Source of the DNA: Massilia sp. YIM B02443
GTDB lineage: Bacteria > Pseudomonadota > Gammaproteobacteria > Burkholderiales > Burkholderiaceae_D
Assembly: GCF_030411955.1 (NCBI RefSeq)
Contig: NZ_JASNRA010000014.1
Coordinates: forward strand, 60,731-124,730
DNA length: 64,000 nucleotides
Reading direction: 5' to 3'
The notes under the pieces were generated by a model. The model was given only the letters and a program-made list of their open reading frames with translations, had not been told where the DNA came from and did no database searches. The position numbers and the translations under genes are program-made. This document shows positions 36,910 to 46,101 of the stretch, piece by piece (position 1 is the first letter of the stretch; each line of letters opens with the position of its first letter).

Positions 36910-38226
36910 TTACTTGTGCAGTTCGTTCAGCTGACGGGCGATGATGTCGTGGCTCAGCCACAGCACCGGCGCGATCTTTTCCGACGCGCCATGGAACATC
37001 AGCGGGCCGGCGCCTTCCAGCACCAGGCTCGACAGGTGATCGGTGATCAGGGCCTTCTTGTCCTTGTGCAGGGCGGTCAGGTCTTCCGAAGTGCCGATCA
37101 TGACCTCGGCCAGGGCCGGGGTGTTGTCCATCGGCCAGGCTTCGAAGTTGCGGAACTCGGCGCTGGTGCCATCGTTGTTGTAGCGCTCGATGGTGTCGAG
37201 CAGCGACTGCAGCGAGGTGCCATCGTTGAGCAGGCTTTCGCAGATGCGCCATTGTTCGTCGGCCCAGGCGCCGCCGCCTTCCTTCTTCAGCGCGTTCAGC
37301 AGCGGGAACAGCGACAGCTCGACGCCGACGAAAATGTCGGACGAGTTGGTGCGGATCTCGGGGCAGTTGAACACGGTCGCGGTCACCCCATTCTTCCAGG
37401 CCGCTTCGGCGATCGACTCCAGGCGCATCTTGGCGTAGCCCTGGGTGTAGTTGGTGTAGGTCTGCCACTGGTATTCGCCGTTGATCAGGATCTCGGTGCC
37501 GTGGTAGCCGTAGGCGGTGTAGCGCACTTCGCCGCCCGCCTGGGTCACGCGCTCGCGGATCGCCTGCGAAGCGTCGATCAGGTACTTGAGCGTGTTGGCC
37601 GAGACTTCGTCGAAGTTCATCAGGATCAGCTTGCCCAGGTCGCTGTCGAGCAGGGCGCGCGAGGACATGAAGCGCTCGCCGCGGCCTTTGTAGATGCGGT
37701 TGGCAATGGCCAGGAAGGCCTTGATGCGCGGAATGCCGCCGGCCATGGTGTGGGCGAAGAACACGTTGGCGCCCTGCGGCACCAGCTTGTCGATCTCGCC
37801 CATGACGGTGGCGGCCGACTCGGTGAAGCGGCGCACGCCGGCTTCGCGGCAGCGCTCGATGCGTTCCCAGTCCAGCTTTTCTTCCTGCCAGTTCTTCAGG
37901 GTGATACCCGACAGCATCTCGGTCGGGTTCTGTTCGCCTTCCGGGGCGTCCATGTCGAAGCCGGCCATCAGCGGCACGTTGATGATGCGGCCGCCCAGTT
38001 TCTCTTCCGCCTCGGCCAGTTCGGCGGCGTCCAGCGCGCGCAGGGCGCCATTGTCGTCGCGGCGGCCGACGGTAATGCCGACGATCGTCATGCCGGCCTT
38101 GCGCGCCTCGTCGATCAGGCCATTCACGTAGCCGCGGCCGAACAGTTCGCCGAACAGGACGAACACGTCGCCCTTGCGGAACACATTGGCTTGCGGGAGT
38201 TGGCGGAGAGGGGTCAATTCGGTCAT
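36910..38226 (-). CDS. Conserved protein of uncertain function, possibly NAD(P)-dependent reductase
   Basis: 438 residues, soluble. I do not recognise it firmly. The N-terminal KGDVFVLFGELFGRGYVNG and GMTIVGITVGRR look like a Rossmann-type start with an altered glycine motif, and YTAYGYHGTEILINGEYQW stands out in the middle. An enoyl-ACP reductase of the FabMG type is a possible relative, from memory only. Well-formed coding sequence with low AT bias and no membrane segment. It starts with an ATG and lies just before metG on its strand, separated by 156 bp with a hairpin. Confidence 0.55.
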   Translation of the reverse strand: MTELTPLRQLPQANVFRKGDVFVLFGELFGRGYVNGLIDEARKAGMTIVGITVGRRDDNGALRALDAAELAEAEEKLGGRIINVPLMAGFDMDAPEGEQNPTEMLSGITLKNWQEEKLDWERIERCREAGVRRFTESAATVMGEIDKLVPQGANVFFAHTMAGGIPRIKAFLAIANRIYKGRGERFMSSRALLDSDLGKLILMNFDEVSANTLKYLIDASQAIRERVTQAGGEVRYTAYGYHGTEILINGEYQWQTYTNYTQGYAKMRLESIAEAAWKNGVTATVFNCPEIRTNSSDIFVGVELSLFPLLNALKKEGGGAWADEQWRICESLLNDGTSLQSLLDTIERYNNDGTSAEFRNFEAWPMDNTPALAEVMIGTSEDLTALHKDKKALITDHLSSLVLEGAGPLMFHGASEKIAPVLWLSHDIIARQLNELHK

Positions 38227-38338
38227 ATTATTAGCTACCTATCAAAAATGTTTGTAGGGGCGTTTTGTCATGTGAAAACACGGCATTGTACACCGCCTGC
38301 CGGGCCCGGAAATCAGCTTCCCGGGGCCGCTTGGGCGA

Positions 38339-38366
38339 CCATCAAGCCGGCACGCCGGCTCGATGG
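38339..38366 (-). terminator. Hairpin downstream of metG
   Basis: CCATC and AGCCGG pair with CCGGCT and GATGG around a CACG loop, with one mismatch between the two stems. It lies 17 bases past the metG stop on the minus strand. No T-run is present, so termination is uncertain. Confidence 0.4.
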
Positions 38367-38382
38367 CAACCCTGGTTTGGAC

Positions 38383-40539
38383 TCAGCGGATGCGCATGCC
38401 CGGCGTCGCGCCCGGCATCGGATCCAGCAGGTACAGGCCCGGATTGGTCTTTTCGTCGGCAGCGGAGGCGCACAGCACCATGCCCTCCGAGACGCCGAAC
38501 TTCATCTTGCGCGGCGCCAGGTTGGCCACCAGCACGGTCAGCTTGCCGATCAGGTCTTCCGGCTGGTAGGCCGACTTGATGCCCGAGAACACATTGCGGT
38601 GACGGCCTTCGCCCACGTCCAGCGTCAGGCGCAGCAGCTTGCTCGAGCCTTCCACGTGTTCGCAGTTGACGATCTTCGCCACGCGCAGGTCGATCCTGGT
38701 GAAGTCGTCGATCGTGATTTCCGGGGCCAGGGCTTCGATGCCGCTGTCGCCATCGACCGGTGCGGCTTGTGCGACTTGTGCCGTCTCAAGCTTGGCGGTC
38801 GGCGCTGCAACTGCCGGCGCGGCCGGCTTGTCGAACAGGTTCTCGACCATCTTGGCATCGACGCGCTGCATCAGGTGGCTGTAGGCGCCGATGGTACGGC
38901 CGAGCATGGAATCGTAGACGGCGGCGCCATGGGTGTCGGCCCAGCTCAGTTCGCTGTCGCCGAGGAATTCCGACACGCGCGCGGCCACCTGCGGCAGCAC
39001 CGGCGCCATCAGGATGGTCAGCTGGCGGAACAGGATCAGGGCCGTGGTGCAGACGTCGTGCAGCTCGGCGGTCCTGGTCTCGTCCTTGGCCAGCAGCCAT
39101 GGCTTGTGCTCGTCGACGTACTGGTTGACGACGTCGGCGATTTCCATGATCTCGCGCAGGGCGCGGCCGTATTCGCGCGCCTCGAAGCTGGCGGCGATGC
39201 TGGCCTGGCGCTCGGCGCCGTCGGCCATCAGGGCCTTGCAGATGGTGTCGCGTGCGGTCTGCGACAGCGTGTCCGCCAGCTTGCCGTCGAAGCGCTTGGC
39301 GATGAAGCCGGCGCAGCGGCTGGCGATGTTGACGTATTTACCGATCAGGTCGGAATTCACGCGCGCCACGAAGTCGTCGCCATTGAAGTCCAGGTCTTCG
39401 ACCTTGGCGTTCAGCTTGAAGGCCAGGTAGTAGCGCAGCCATTCCGGGTTCATGCCCAGTTCCAGGTAGCGCAGCGGCGAAATGCCGGTGCCGCGCGACT
39501 TGGACATCTTTTCGTTGTTGACGGTCAGGTGGCCGTGCACCGCGACCTTCAGCTTGTCGATCACCGGGTGGCCGGAGAAGTTCAGCATCGCCGGCCAGAA
39601 CAGCAGGTGGAAGGAGACGATGTCCTTGCCGATGAAGTGGATCTGCTCGGTGCCCGGGTCTTGCAGGAAGGCGTCGAAGTCGCCGCCGTGCTTGGCGAAG
39701 TAATTCTTCAGGCTGGCCAGGTAGCCGACCGGCGCATCCAGCCACACATAGAAGAATTTACCTGGCGCATCCGGAATCGGGATGCCGAAATAGGGCGCGT
39801 CGCGCGAGATGTCCCAGTCGGCCAGCTTTTCGCCGGACTCGCCCAGCCATTCCGAGACCTTGTTGACCATTTCCGGCTGCAGGCGGCCGGGCGTGTTCAG
39901 CCATTCCTTGAGGAATTCGAAGCAGCGCGGGTCGGACAGCTTGAAGAAATACTGTTCCGAAGGTTTCAGGATCGGGGTCGAGCCGGTGAACACCGAGAAC
40001 GGGTTGATCAGTTCGGTCGGCTGGTAGGCTGCGCCGCATACCTCGCAATTGTCGCCGTACTGGTCCTTGGCGTGGCACACCGGGCACTCGCCCTTGATGT
40101 TGCGGTCGGCCAGGAACATGCCCTTGGCGGTGTCGTAGAAGCGGTCGACGGTCTTGGTGACGATCAGGCCGGCGTCGCGCAATTTGCGATAGATGCCCTG
40201 GGACAGTTCGACGTTTTCCGGCGAATCGGTCGAATACCAGTTGTCGAAGGCGATATGGAAGCCGTCCAGGTATTGCGGGCGGCCGGCGGCGATCTTGGCC
40301 ACGAATTCCTGCGGCGTGATGCCTTCCTTCTCGGCCGCGATCATGATCGGGGTGCCGTGGGTGTCGTCGGCGCACACGAAATGCACTTCGCGCTGCGCGC
40401 CGTTCTGCACATTGCCCTCGCGTTGCATTCGCTGGAACCGGACCCAGATGTCGGCCTGGATGTATTCCATCATGTGGCCGATATGGAAGGCAGCATTGGC
40501 GTAGGGCAGGGCGGTGGTGACGAACAGCTTGCGGGTCAT
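38383..40539 (-). CDS. metG: Methionyl-tRNA synthetase
   Basis: 718 residues, long form. HIGH-type motif in [12 protein letters not shown], zinc knuckle with [18 protein letters not shown], and KMSKS in [12 protein letters not shown] linker rich in Ala and Pro leads to a C-terminal Trbp111-like tRNA-binding domain (from about residue 615) with [13 protein letters not shown]. It charges tRNA-Met. Start ATG at 40539. Divergent from mrp with 148 bp between. Confidence 0.97.
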   Translation of the reverse strand: MTRKLFVTTALPYANAAFHIGHMMEYIQADIWVRFQRMQREGNVQNGAQREVHFVCADDTHGTPIMIAAEKEGITPQEFVAKIAAGRPQYLDGFHIAFDNWYSTDSPENVELSQGIYRKLRDAGLIVTKTVDRFYDTAKGMFLADRNIKGECPVCHAKDQYGDNCEVCGAAYQPTELINPFSVFTGSTPILKPSEQYFFKLSDPRCFEFLKEWLNTPGRLQPEMVNKVSEWLGESGEKLADWDISRDAPYFGIPIPDAPGKFFYVWLDAPVGYLASLKNYFAKHGGDFDAFLQDPGTEQIHFIGKDIVSFHLLFWPAMLNFSGHPVIDKLKVAVHGHLTVNNEKMSKSRGTGISPLRYLELGMNPEWLRYYLAFKLNAKVEDLDFNGDDFVARVNSDLIGKYVNIASRCAGFIAKRFDGKLADTLSQTARDTICKALMADGAERQASIAASFEAREYGRALREIMEIADVVNQYVDEHKPWLLAKDETRTAELHDVCTTALILFRQLTILMAPVLPQVAARVSEFLGDSELSWADTHGAAVYDSMLGRTIGAYSHLMQRVDAKMVENLFDKPAAPAVAAPTAKLETAQVAQAAPVDGDSGIEALAPEITIDDFTRIDLRVAKIVNCEHVEGSSKLLRLTLDVGEGRHRNVFSGIKSAYQPEDLIGKLTVLVANLAPRKMKFGVSEGMVLCASAADEKTNPGLYLLDPMPGATPGMRIR

Positions 40540-40687
40540 GGTCGAAACGCTTCGGTTTATGAAAAGAAGGCATTTTACCAGTGGATGCCCTTGTACGTTC
40601 AGTGGGTATTGACCGACTTTGCCGGCTCGGCCGGAAGGCGCGACGGTTTTGCGCTACACTTCGCCCCAATATCAACCGGAGAATCAC

Positions 40688-41776
40688 ATGAGCATCACCG
40701 AGAACGACGTCAAGACCGCGCTGTCCGGCGTCATCGACCCGAATACCCAGAAAGATTTCGTCACCACCAAGTCGGTCAAGAACATCAAGATCGAGGGCGC
40801 CCAGGTGACGTTCGAGCTGGAACTCGGCTACCCGGCCGCCAGCCAGGTCGAGAACCTGCGCGGCATGGCCGCCGCCGCCGTGCTGGAACTGCCGGGCGTC
40901 GAGGGCGTGGCAATCCGCGCCTACAGCAAGATCGTGTCGCACACCGTGCAGCGCGGCATGAAGGTCATGCCGAACGTGAAGAACATCATCGCCGTCGCTT
41001 CCGGCAAGGGCGGTGTTGGCAAATCGACCACGGCGGTCAACCTGGCGCTGGCCTTGGCCGCCGAAGGCGCCAGCGTCGGCATGCTGGACGCCGACATCTA
41101 CGGTCCGTCGCAGCCGATGATGCTGGGCGTCAGCGGCCGTCCGGCCACGCTCGACGGCAAGTCGATGGAACCGCTGGAAAACCACGGCATCCAGGTGTCG
41201 TCGGTCGGCTTCATGATCGATCCGGACGAGCCGATGGTGTGGCGCGGCCCGATGGCCAGCGGCGCGCTGCAGCAGCTGCTGGAACAGACCAACTGGCGCG
41301 ACCTGGATTACCTGATCGTCGACATGCCGCCGGGCACCGGCGACATCCAGCTGACCCTGTCGCAGAAAGTGCCGGTCACCGGCGCCGTGATCGTCACCAC
41401 CCCGCAGGACATCGCGCTGCTGGACGCGCGCAAGGGCCTGAAGATGTTCGAGAAGGTCGGGATCCCGATCCTGGGCGTGGTCGAGAACATGAGCACCCAC
41501 ACCTGCTCCAACTGCGGCCATACCGAAGCGATCTTCGGCCACGGCGGCGGCGAAAAGATGTGCGCCGACTTCGGCATCGACTTCCTGGGCGCGCTGCCAT
41601 TGACCATGTCGATCCGCGAGCAGGCCGACGCCGGCCGTCCGACCGTGGTGGCCGATCCGGATGGTCCGGTGGCCGACGTCTACAAGGCGATCGCGCGCAA
41701 AGTGGCGATCAAGATCGCCGAGAAGGCGAAGGACATGAGCAGCAAGTTCCCGACCATCGTCGTCAAGAACGACTGA
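40688..41776 (+). CDS. apbC: Iron-sulfur cluster carrier ATPase ApbC/Mrp
   Basis: 362 residues. An N-terminal MIP18-like domain (about 1-85) is followed by a deviant Walker P-loop GKGGVGKSTTAVN. The CxxC that holds the bridging cluster is in TCSNCGH. The protein carries and delivers Fe-S clusters. Start ATG at 40688. It ends before a strong terminator at 41825. Confidence 0.95.
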   Translation: MSITENDVKTALSGVIDPNTQKDFVTTKSVKNIKIEGAQVTFELELGYPAASQVENLRGMAAAAVLELPGVEGVAIRAYSKIVSHTVQRGMKVMPNVKNIIAVASGKGGVGKSTTAVNLALALAAEGASVGMLDADIYGPSQPMMLGVSGRPATLDGKSMEPLENHGIQVSSVGFMIDPDEPMVWRGPMASGALQQLLEQTNWRDLDYLIVDMPPGTGDIQLTLSQKVPVTGAVIVTTPQDIALLDARKGLKMFEKVGIPILGVVENMSTHTCSNCGHTEAIFGHGGGEKMCADFGIDFLGALPLTMSIREQADAGRPTVVADPDGPVADVYKAIARKVAIKIAEKAKDMSSKFPTIVVKND

Positions 41777-41824
41777 TCCAAATCAAACCGCCGGCCGTCG
41801 CGCCGGCGGCTGCCAATGGTCTAC

Positions 41825-41861
41825 GAGGCGCGCTCCGCAACGCTTGTTGCGGGCGCGCCTC
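41825..41861 (+). terminator. Terminator after apbC
   Basis: GAGGCGCGC-T-CCGCAAC pairs with GTTGCGG-GCGCGCCTC over 16 bp, with GCTT loop and a GTGCTTTT tail. It lies 48 bases past the apbC stop and before the GGDEF/EAL gene start at 41993, which also supports that later start. Confidence 0.85.
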
Positions 41862-41992
41862 GTGCTTTTCGGATACCGAAAAGGCGGCCATTTCCTGCAA
41901 ACAATCTGTTTGAAAATAAGGTTGTTAGGAAATTCCCTACCTACACTTGTTGTTGGCGCGTCCGAGACGCGAGTGCGGCGAATGGGAATCCG

Positions 41993-44653
41993 ATGAACGA
42001 GAACACGACAGTGCGCACGACAGTGCGCGGTACGGAACGGGGTAGCACCCGGTGGAGCGGGCGCTATCTGGGCGCGGCGCACCGCTTCATCCCGGCCGCG
42101 CAGCGCCACGACGCGGCGCAGACGGCGCGCGCCGAAAACGTGGTCAATGCCGCCGTGATCGCCGGCACCGCCGGCCCCATGTATGCGCTCGCCTATTGGC
42201 TGCTGGGGCTGGATACCGCGGCCTACGAGATACTGCTGTGCTCGCTTGTGATGCTGAGCGCGCCGGCCGTGCTGCGCGCCAGCGGCAGCGTGGCGGCCGC
42301 GCGCGAAGTGTTCCTGTGCGCGCTGTTCTTCAATTTCACCTGGCTGACCTGGCACCTGGGCGGCATCGTGGCGCCCACCGCCAGCTGGCTGATCACCGGG
42401 CCGGTGGTCGCCATGTTCCTGGGTGGCATGATCAGCGCCGGCTTCTGGCTGGCGATGAGCTGCGCCAGCGCCGCCCTGATCTATGTGCTGGAAGCGCATG
42501 GCGTCGGCATGCCGGCCGTGCCGCCCACCGACATGCCGCTGCTGCACCTGGTGTGCGACCTGGGACTGTACGTGGTGGTGCTGGTGTTCGTGGCGCTGTT
42601 TGAACTGAGCAAGAACGAAGGATTTTCGCGCCTGGGCCAGGCGCTGGCCACCATCAACGAGCTGGCCATCCGCGACGAGCTGACCGGCGCCCACAACCGC
42701 CGCTTCGTGCTCGACCTGGTGGACAAGGAAAAGGAAAGGGCCGACCGCAGCGGCAGCGAATTCTGCCTGTGCCTGTTCGACCTGGACCACTTCAAGCGCA
42801 TCAACGACAGCTACGGCCACGGCGCCGGCGACGCCGTGCTGCGCGCCTTCGCGGGCGCCGCGCGGGCCCAGGTGCGGGCCTGCGATGCCTTCGGGCGCTA
42901 CGGCGGCGAGGAATTCCTGCTGCTGCTGCCCGAGACGCCGTCGACCGACGCCATGGCCCTGGCCGAGCGCATCCGCGCCGTGGTCGAGGGCCTGCGCTGC
43001 ACCGTCGGCGAAGGCGAGGGCGCCGTTACCATCGGCGCCACGGTATCGGTCGGGGTGGCCGAATACCGGTTGGGCGAGCCGGTGGCGCAGACCATCGTGC
43101 GCGCCGACGAGGCGCTGTACCTGGCCAAGTCGGCCGGCCGCAACCGGGTGCTGTGCCATGGCGCCGACCGCCGCGGAGCGGCCGCCGTTGCCGCCGCGGC
43201 CGTGTTGCCGGCGACACCGCTGGCGCCGGCGCCCGGCACCGCCACCGGCGCCGCGGCCGGCGCGCTCGCCCCCCAGGAATACGTCCAGCGCGACCAGCTC
43301 ACCGGCCTGCTGCACCGGCGCCTGCTGCGCGACCGCCTGCGCCACGCGATGGAGCGCGCCAACCGCAACCGGCGTCCGCTGGCGCTGCTGCTGCTGAACA
43401 TCAACCGTTTTAAAGAGATCAACGAGACCTTCGGCCACGCGCAGGGCGACGCGCTCCTGACCCAGGCCGGGATGGCGATCCGGCGCTGCCTGCGCGACTG
43501 CGACACCGTGGCGCGCTGGGGCGGCGACGAATTCGTAGCGCTGCTGGAAGACCTGGCGCTGGAGGCCGACGCCCAGACCGTGGCCGCCAAGATCCTCGAC
43601 CGCTTCGGCACGCCGCTGCTGGTCGACGGCCGCGAATGCACGTTGACGCTGGCGGTGGGCGTGGCGCTGTACCCGGCCCCGGACTGCGACGTCGACACCC
43701 TGCTCGAACGCGCCGAGGTCGCGATGCGCGCCGCGCGCGGCTGGGGCGCCAACATCGTGCGCGTGTATTCGTCCCAGTTCGCGACCCAGCTCGCGGCTCA
43801 GGGCCAGGGCGCTGGGCGCGCCGTCCTGGCCACCGGCTTTCCCTACGGCGAGCGCCAGGCGTTGCGCGAAGGCTTGCGCGACGCGCTGGCATTGGGCCAG
43901 CTGTTCCTGGAATACCAGCCGCAGGTGGAGTTGCGCGGGCGCCGCGTGCTCGGGGTCGAGGCGCTGCTGCGCTGGCAGCATCCGCACTACGGCCGGGTCG
44001 AGCCGGGCCGCTTCATCGCCCTGGCCGAGGAAAGCGGCATGATCGTGCCGATCGGCGAATGGGTGCTGCGCAGCGCCTGCCTGCAGAACCGGGCCTGGCG
44101 CGCGGCCGGCCTGCCCGAGATCAAGACCGCGGTCAACCTGTCGGCGCGCCAGCTGAAGGAGCCGGGCCTGGCGGCGCGCGTGCTGGCGATCCTGGATGAG
44201 ACCGGGATGCCGGCCGCCTGCCTCGAACTCGAGATCACCGAAGGCCTGTTGATCGAAGACCTGGGCGCCAACCGCGCCGTGGTCGAACTGCTGCGCCAGG
44301 CCGGCGTGCAGGTCTCGATCGACGATTTCGGCACCGGCTACTCGAGCCTGAACTACCTGTGCGAACTGCCGGTGGACGTGCTCAAGATGGACGGCATGTT
44401 CGTGCGCCGCCTGGGCGCTAGCGCCGGGCGCGGCAAGGCGTATGCGATCGCCGACAGCGTGGTGGCGATGGCGCACCGGCTCGGCCTGGCCGTGATCGCA
44501 GAGTCGGTCGAGACCGTCGAGCAACTGGGCGACCTGTGCGCGATGGGCTGCGACGCCGCCCAGGGCTACCTGTTCGACCGCCCGCTGGCGCCGGAACAGG
44601 TGGCGGCGCTGCTCGGGCGTCAGGCCAGGGAAGCGGACGCGCTGCCGGCATAA
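41993..44653 (+). CDS. Membrane GGDEF-GGDEF-EAL protein
   Basis: 886 residues. About six membrane helices (roughly residues 40-200) form a sensor region, followed by two GGDEF domains and one EAL domain. The first has RYGGEEF and a RACD inhibitory site; the second RWGGDEF with RDCD. The EAL domain shows GVEALLRWQHP, NLSARQL and DDFGTGYSSL, suggesting an active phosphodiesterase. Both synthesis and breakdown of c-di-GMP are possible. A Gly/Ala/Pro-rich linker separates the two cyclases. I reject the upstream ATG at 41816, which lies before the terminator hairpin. Confidence 0.9.
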   Translation: MNENTTVRTTVRGTERGSTRWSGRYLGAAHRFIPAAQRHDAAQTARAENVVNAAVIAGTAGPMYALAYWLLGLDTAAYEILLCSLVMLSAPAVLRASGSVAAAREVFLCALFFNFTWLTWHLGGIVAPTASWLITGPVVAMFLGGMISAGFWLAMSCASAALIYVLEAHGVGMPAVPPTDMPLLHLVCDLGLYVVVLVFVALFELSKNEGFSRLGQALATINELAIRDELTGAHNRRFVLDLVDKEKERADRSGSEFCLCLFDLDHFKRINDSYGHGAGDAVLRAFAGAARAQVRACDAFGRYGGEEFLLLLPETPSTDAMALAERIRAVVEGLRCTVGEGEGAVTIGATVSVGVAEYRLGEPVAQTIVRADEALYLAKSAGRNRVLCHGADRRGAAAVAAAAVLPATPLAPAPGTATGAAAGALAPQEYVQRDQLTGLLHRRLLRDRLRHAMERANRNRRPLALLLLNINRFKEINETFGHAQGDALLTQAGMAIRRCLRDCDTVARWGGDEFVALLEDLALEADAQTVAAKILDRFGTPLLVDGRECTLTLAVGVALYPAPDCDVDTLLERAEVAMRAARGWGANIVRVYSSQFATQLAAQGQGAGRAVLATGFPYGERQALREGLRDALALGQLFLEYQPQVELRGRRVLGVEALLRWQHPHYGRVEPGRFIALAEESGMIVPIGEWVLRSACLQNRAWRAAGLPEIKTAVNLSARQLKEPGLAARVLAILDETGMPAACLELEITEGLLIEDLGANRAVVELLRQAGVQVSIDDFGTGYSSLNYLCELPVDVLKMDGMFVRRLGASAGRGKAYAIADSVVAMAHRLGLAVIAESVETVEQLGDLCAMGCDAAQGYLFDRPLAPEQVAALLGRQAREADALPA

Positions 44654-44739
44654 GCCGGGCCCGATCCGCCGATCCAACGCAGCATTCCCGCGCGGCGCAC
44701 TGCCGCGCGCAACGTCATGCAACATCCCCGGAGGACGCC

Positions 44740-46101
44740 GTGCACAACGAACTCATTCCCTTCGACCCCGCGCGCGACCCGCAGGCGCTGGCGGCATCGG
44801 GCGCGCTGGACGGCAACGTCGCCCAGTTCGCCCAGCCGCGCGGCCCCGACCTGCTGCGCCGCGGCGCCGCCCTCGACGCCTGGTGCACCTTGCGTGCGCG
44901 CCATGGCGTGTGGCCGTACGCGCGGGTGCTGGAAGGCCCGCCCGAGCCGCTGGCGACGGTGGCCGGCGGCGACGGCCCGGCGCGGCGCGGCATCAATTTC
45001 GCGTCGCAGGATTACCTGTCGCTGGCGGCGCACCCGGCGGTGGCCGAGGCGGCCCAGCGCGCGCTGCGCGAGGCCGGCCCGCACAGTGCGGGCTCGGCGG
45101 TATTGCTGGGCAATACGCGCCTGTCGCAGCAGCTCGAGGCCAGCCTGGGCGAATTGCTGGGACTGGGCCAGGTGGTGCTGTTCCCGACCGGCTGGGCCGC
45201 CGCCTTCGGCGCCATTACCGGGCTGGTGCACGGCGCCGACCACGTCGTGATCGATGCCCTGGCCCATGCCTCGCTGCGCCAGGGGGCGATGGCGGCCACG
45301 CGCAACGTGCTGGTGCACCGCCACCTGGATTGCGACCACGTGCGCGAGCTGCTGGCGCGCATCCGCGCCCAGGACAGCGCGAACGCGATCCTGGTGGTCA
45401 CCGAAGGCCTGTTCAGCATGGACGCCGACAGCCCGGATCTGCCGCTGCTGCAGCACCTGTGCCGCGAGTATGGCGCGACGCTGCTGGTGGACGTGGCGCA
45501 CGACCTGGGCGCGCTCGGTCCCGGTGGCGGCGGCGCGATAGCAAGCCAGAACATGACGGGGCGGATCGATATCGTGATGGGCAGCTTTTCGAAAACCTTT
45601 GCCACCAATGGCGGCTTCGTCGCCTGCGCCGAGCGGCCGGCGCGGCGCCAGCTGCAGATGTACGCCGGGCCGCACATGTTTTCCAATGCCCTCTCGCCGC
45701 TGCAGGCGGCGGTGGCGCTGGAAAGCCTGCGCATCGCGACCAGCGCCGAAGGCGACGGCCTGCGCGCCGACCTGCTGCGCAACGCGGTCGAACTGCGCGC
45801 GCTGCTGGCCGGCGCCAAACTGCACTGCCCGGGCGCGCCGTCGCCGATCGTGCCGGTGTGGACCGGCTCGGAAAGCGCGGCGCGCATCGCCGGCATGCTG
45901 CTGGCGCGCGACGCGGTGTTCGTCAATCCGGTCGAATTCCCCGGCGTGCCGCTGGGCGCCGCGCGCCTGCGCCTGCAATTGATGGCGCACCATTCGCCGG
46001 CTCAGCTGCGGCGCGCCGCCGGCCTGGTCGCCGCCGCCTGCGAACGGGCCGGCGCCGGCCGTCCGCCCGCGCTGGCGGGGGCGGAGCGCTATCGTGCTTG
46101 A
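44740..46101 (+). CDS. Alpha-oxoamine synthase-family PLP enzyme (AONS/CqsA-like)
   Basis: 453 residues, fold type I PLP enzyme of the KBL/AONS/serine palmitoyltransferase group. An extra N-terminal region of about 80 residues precedes the core at NFASQDYLSLAAHP. The cofactor Asp251 and His254 are in LLVDVAHDLGALG, and the Schiff-base Lys285 in GSFSKTFATNGGF. The family condenses an amino acid with an acyl thioester, losing CO2. GTG start at 44740 with GGAGG six bases before. It overlaps the next gene by 8 bases, so its acyl donor is probably the carrier protein of that enzyme. Confidence 0.85.
   Translation: MHNELIPFDPARDPQALAASGALDGNVAQFAQPRGPDLLRRGAALDAWCTLRARHGVWPYARVLEGPPEPLATVAGGDGPARRGINFASQDYLSLAAHPAVAEAAQRALREAGPHSAGSAVLLGNTRLSQQLEASLGELLGLGQVVLFPTGWAAAFGAITGLVHGADHVVIDALAHASLRQGAMAATRNVLVHRHLDCDHVRELLARIRAQDSANAILVVTEGLFSMDADSPDLPLLQHLCREYGATLLVDVAHDLGALGPGGGGAIASQNMTGRIDIVMGSFSKTFATNGGFVACAERPARRQLQMYAGPHMFSNALSPLQAAVALESLRIATSAEGDGLRADLLRNAVELRALLAGAKLHCPGAPSPIVPVWTGSESAARIAGMLLARDAVFVNPVEFPGVPLGAARLRLQLMAHHSPAQLRRAAGLVAAACERAGAGRPPALAGAERYRA

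Noticed and set aside
38227..38382. A riboswitch or T-box upstream of the unplaced 438-residue gene or downstream of metG
   Set aside because: Only one short hairpin is seen, and none of the conserved parts of such elements.
36841..41913. A very long open frame on the plus strand across several minus-strand genes
   Set aside because: It is antisense to panC-side genes, metG and others with clear families. Its translation is rich in Gln, Arg, Val and His and has no domain. In GC-rich DNA the antisense frame of real genes often stays open.
41816..41992. Longer N-terminus of the GGDEF-GGDEF-EAL protein
   Set aside because: It would encode through the apbC terminator hairpin; the ATG at 41993 leads straight into the membrane region.
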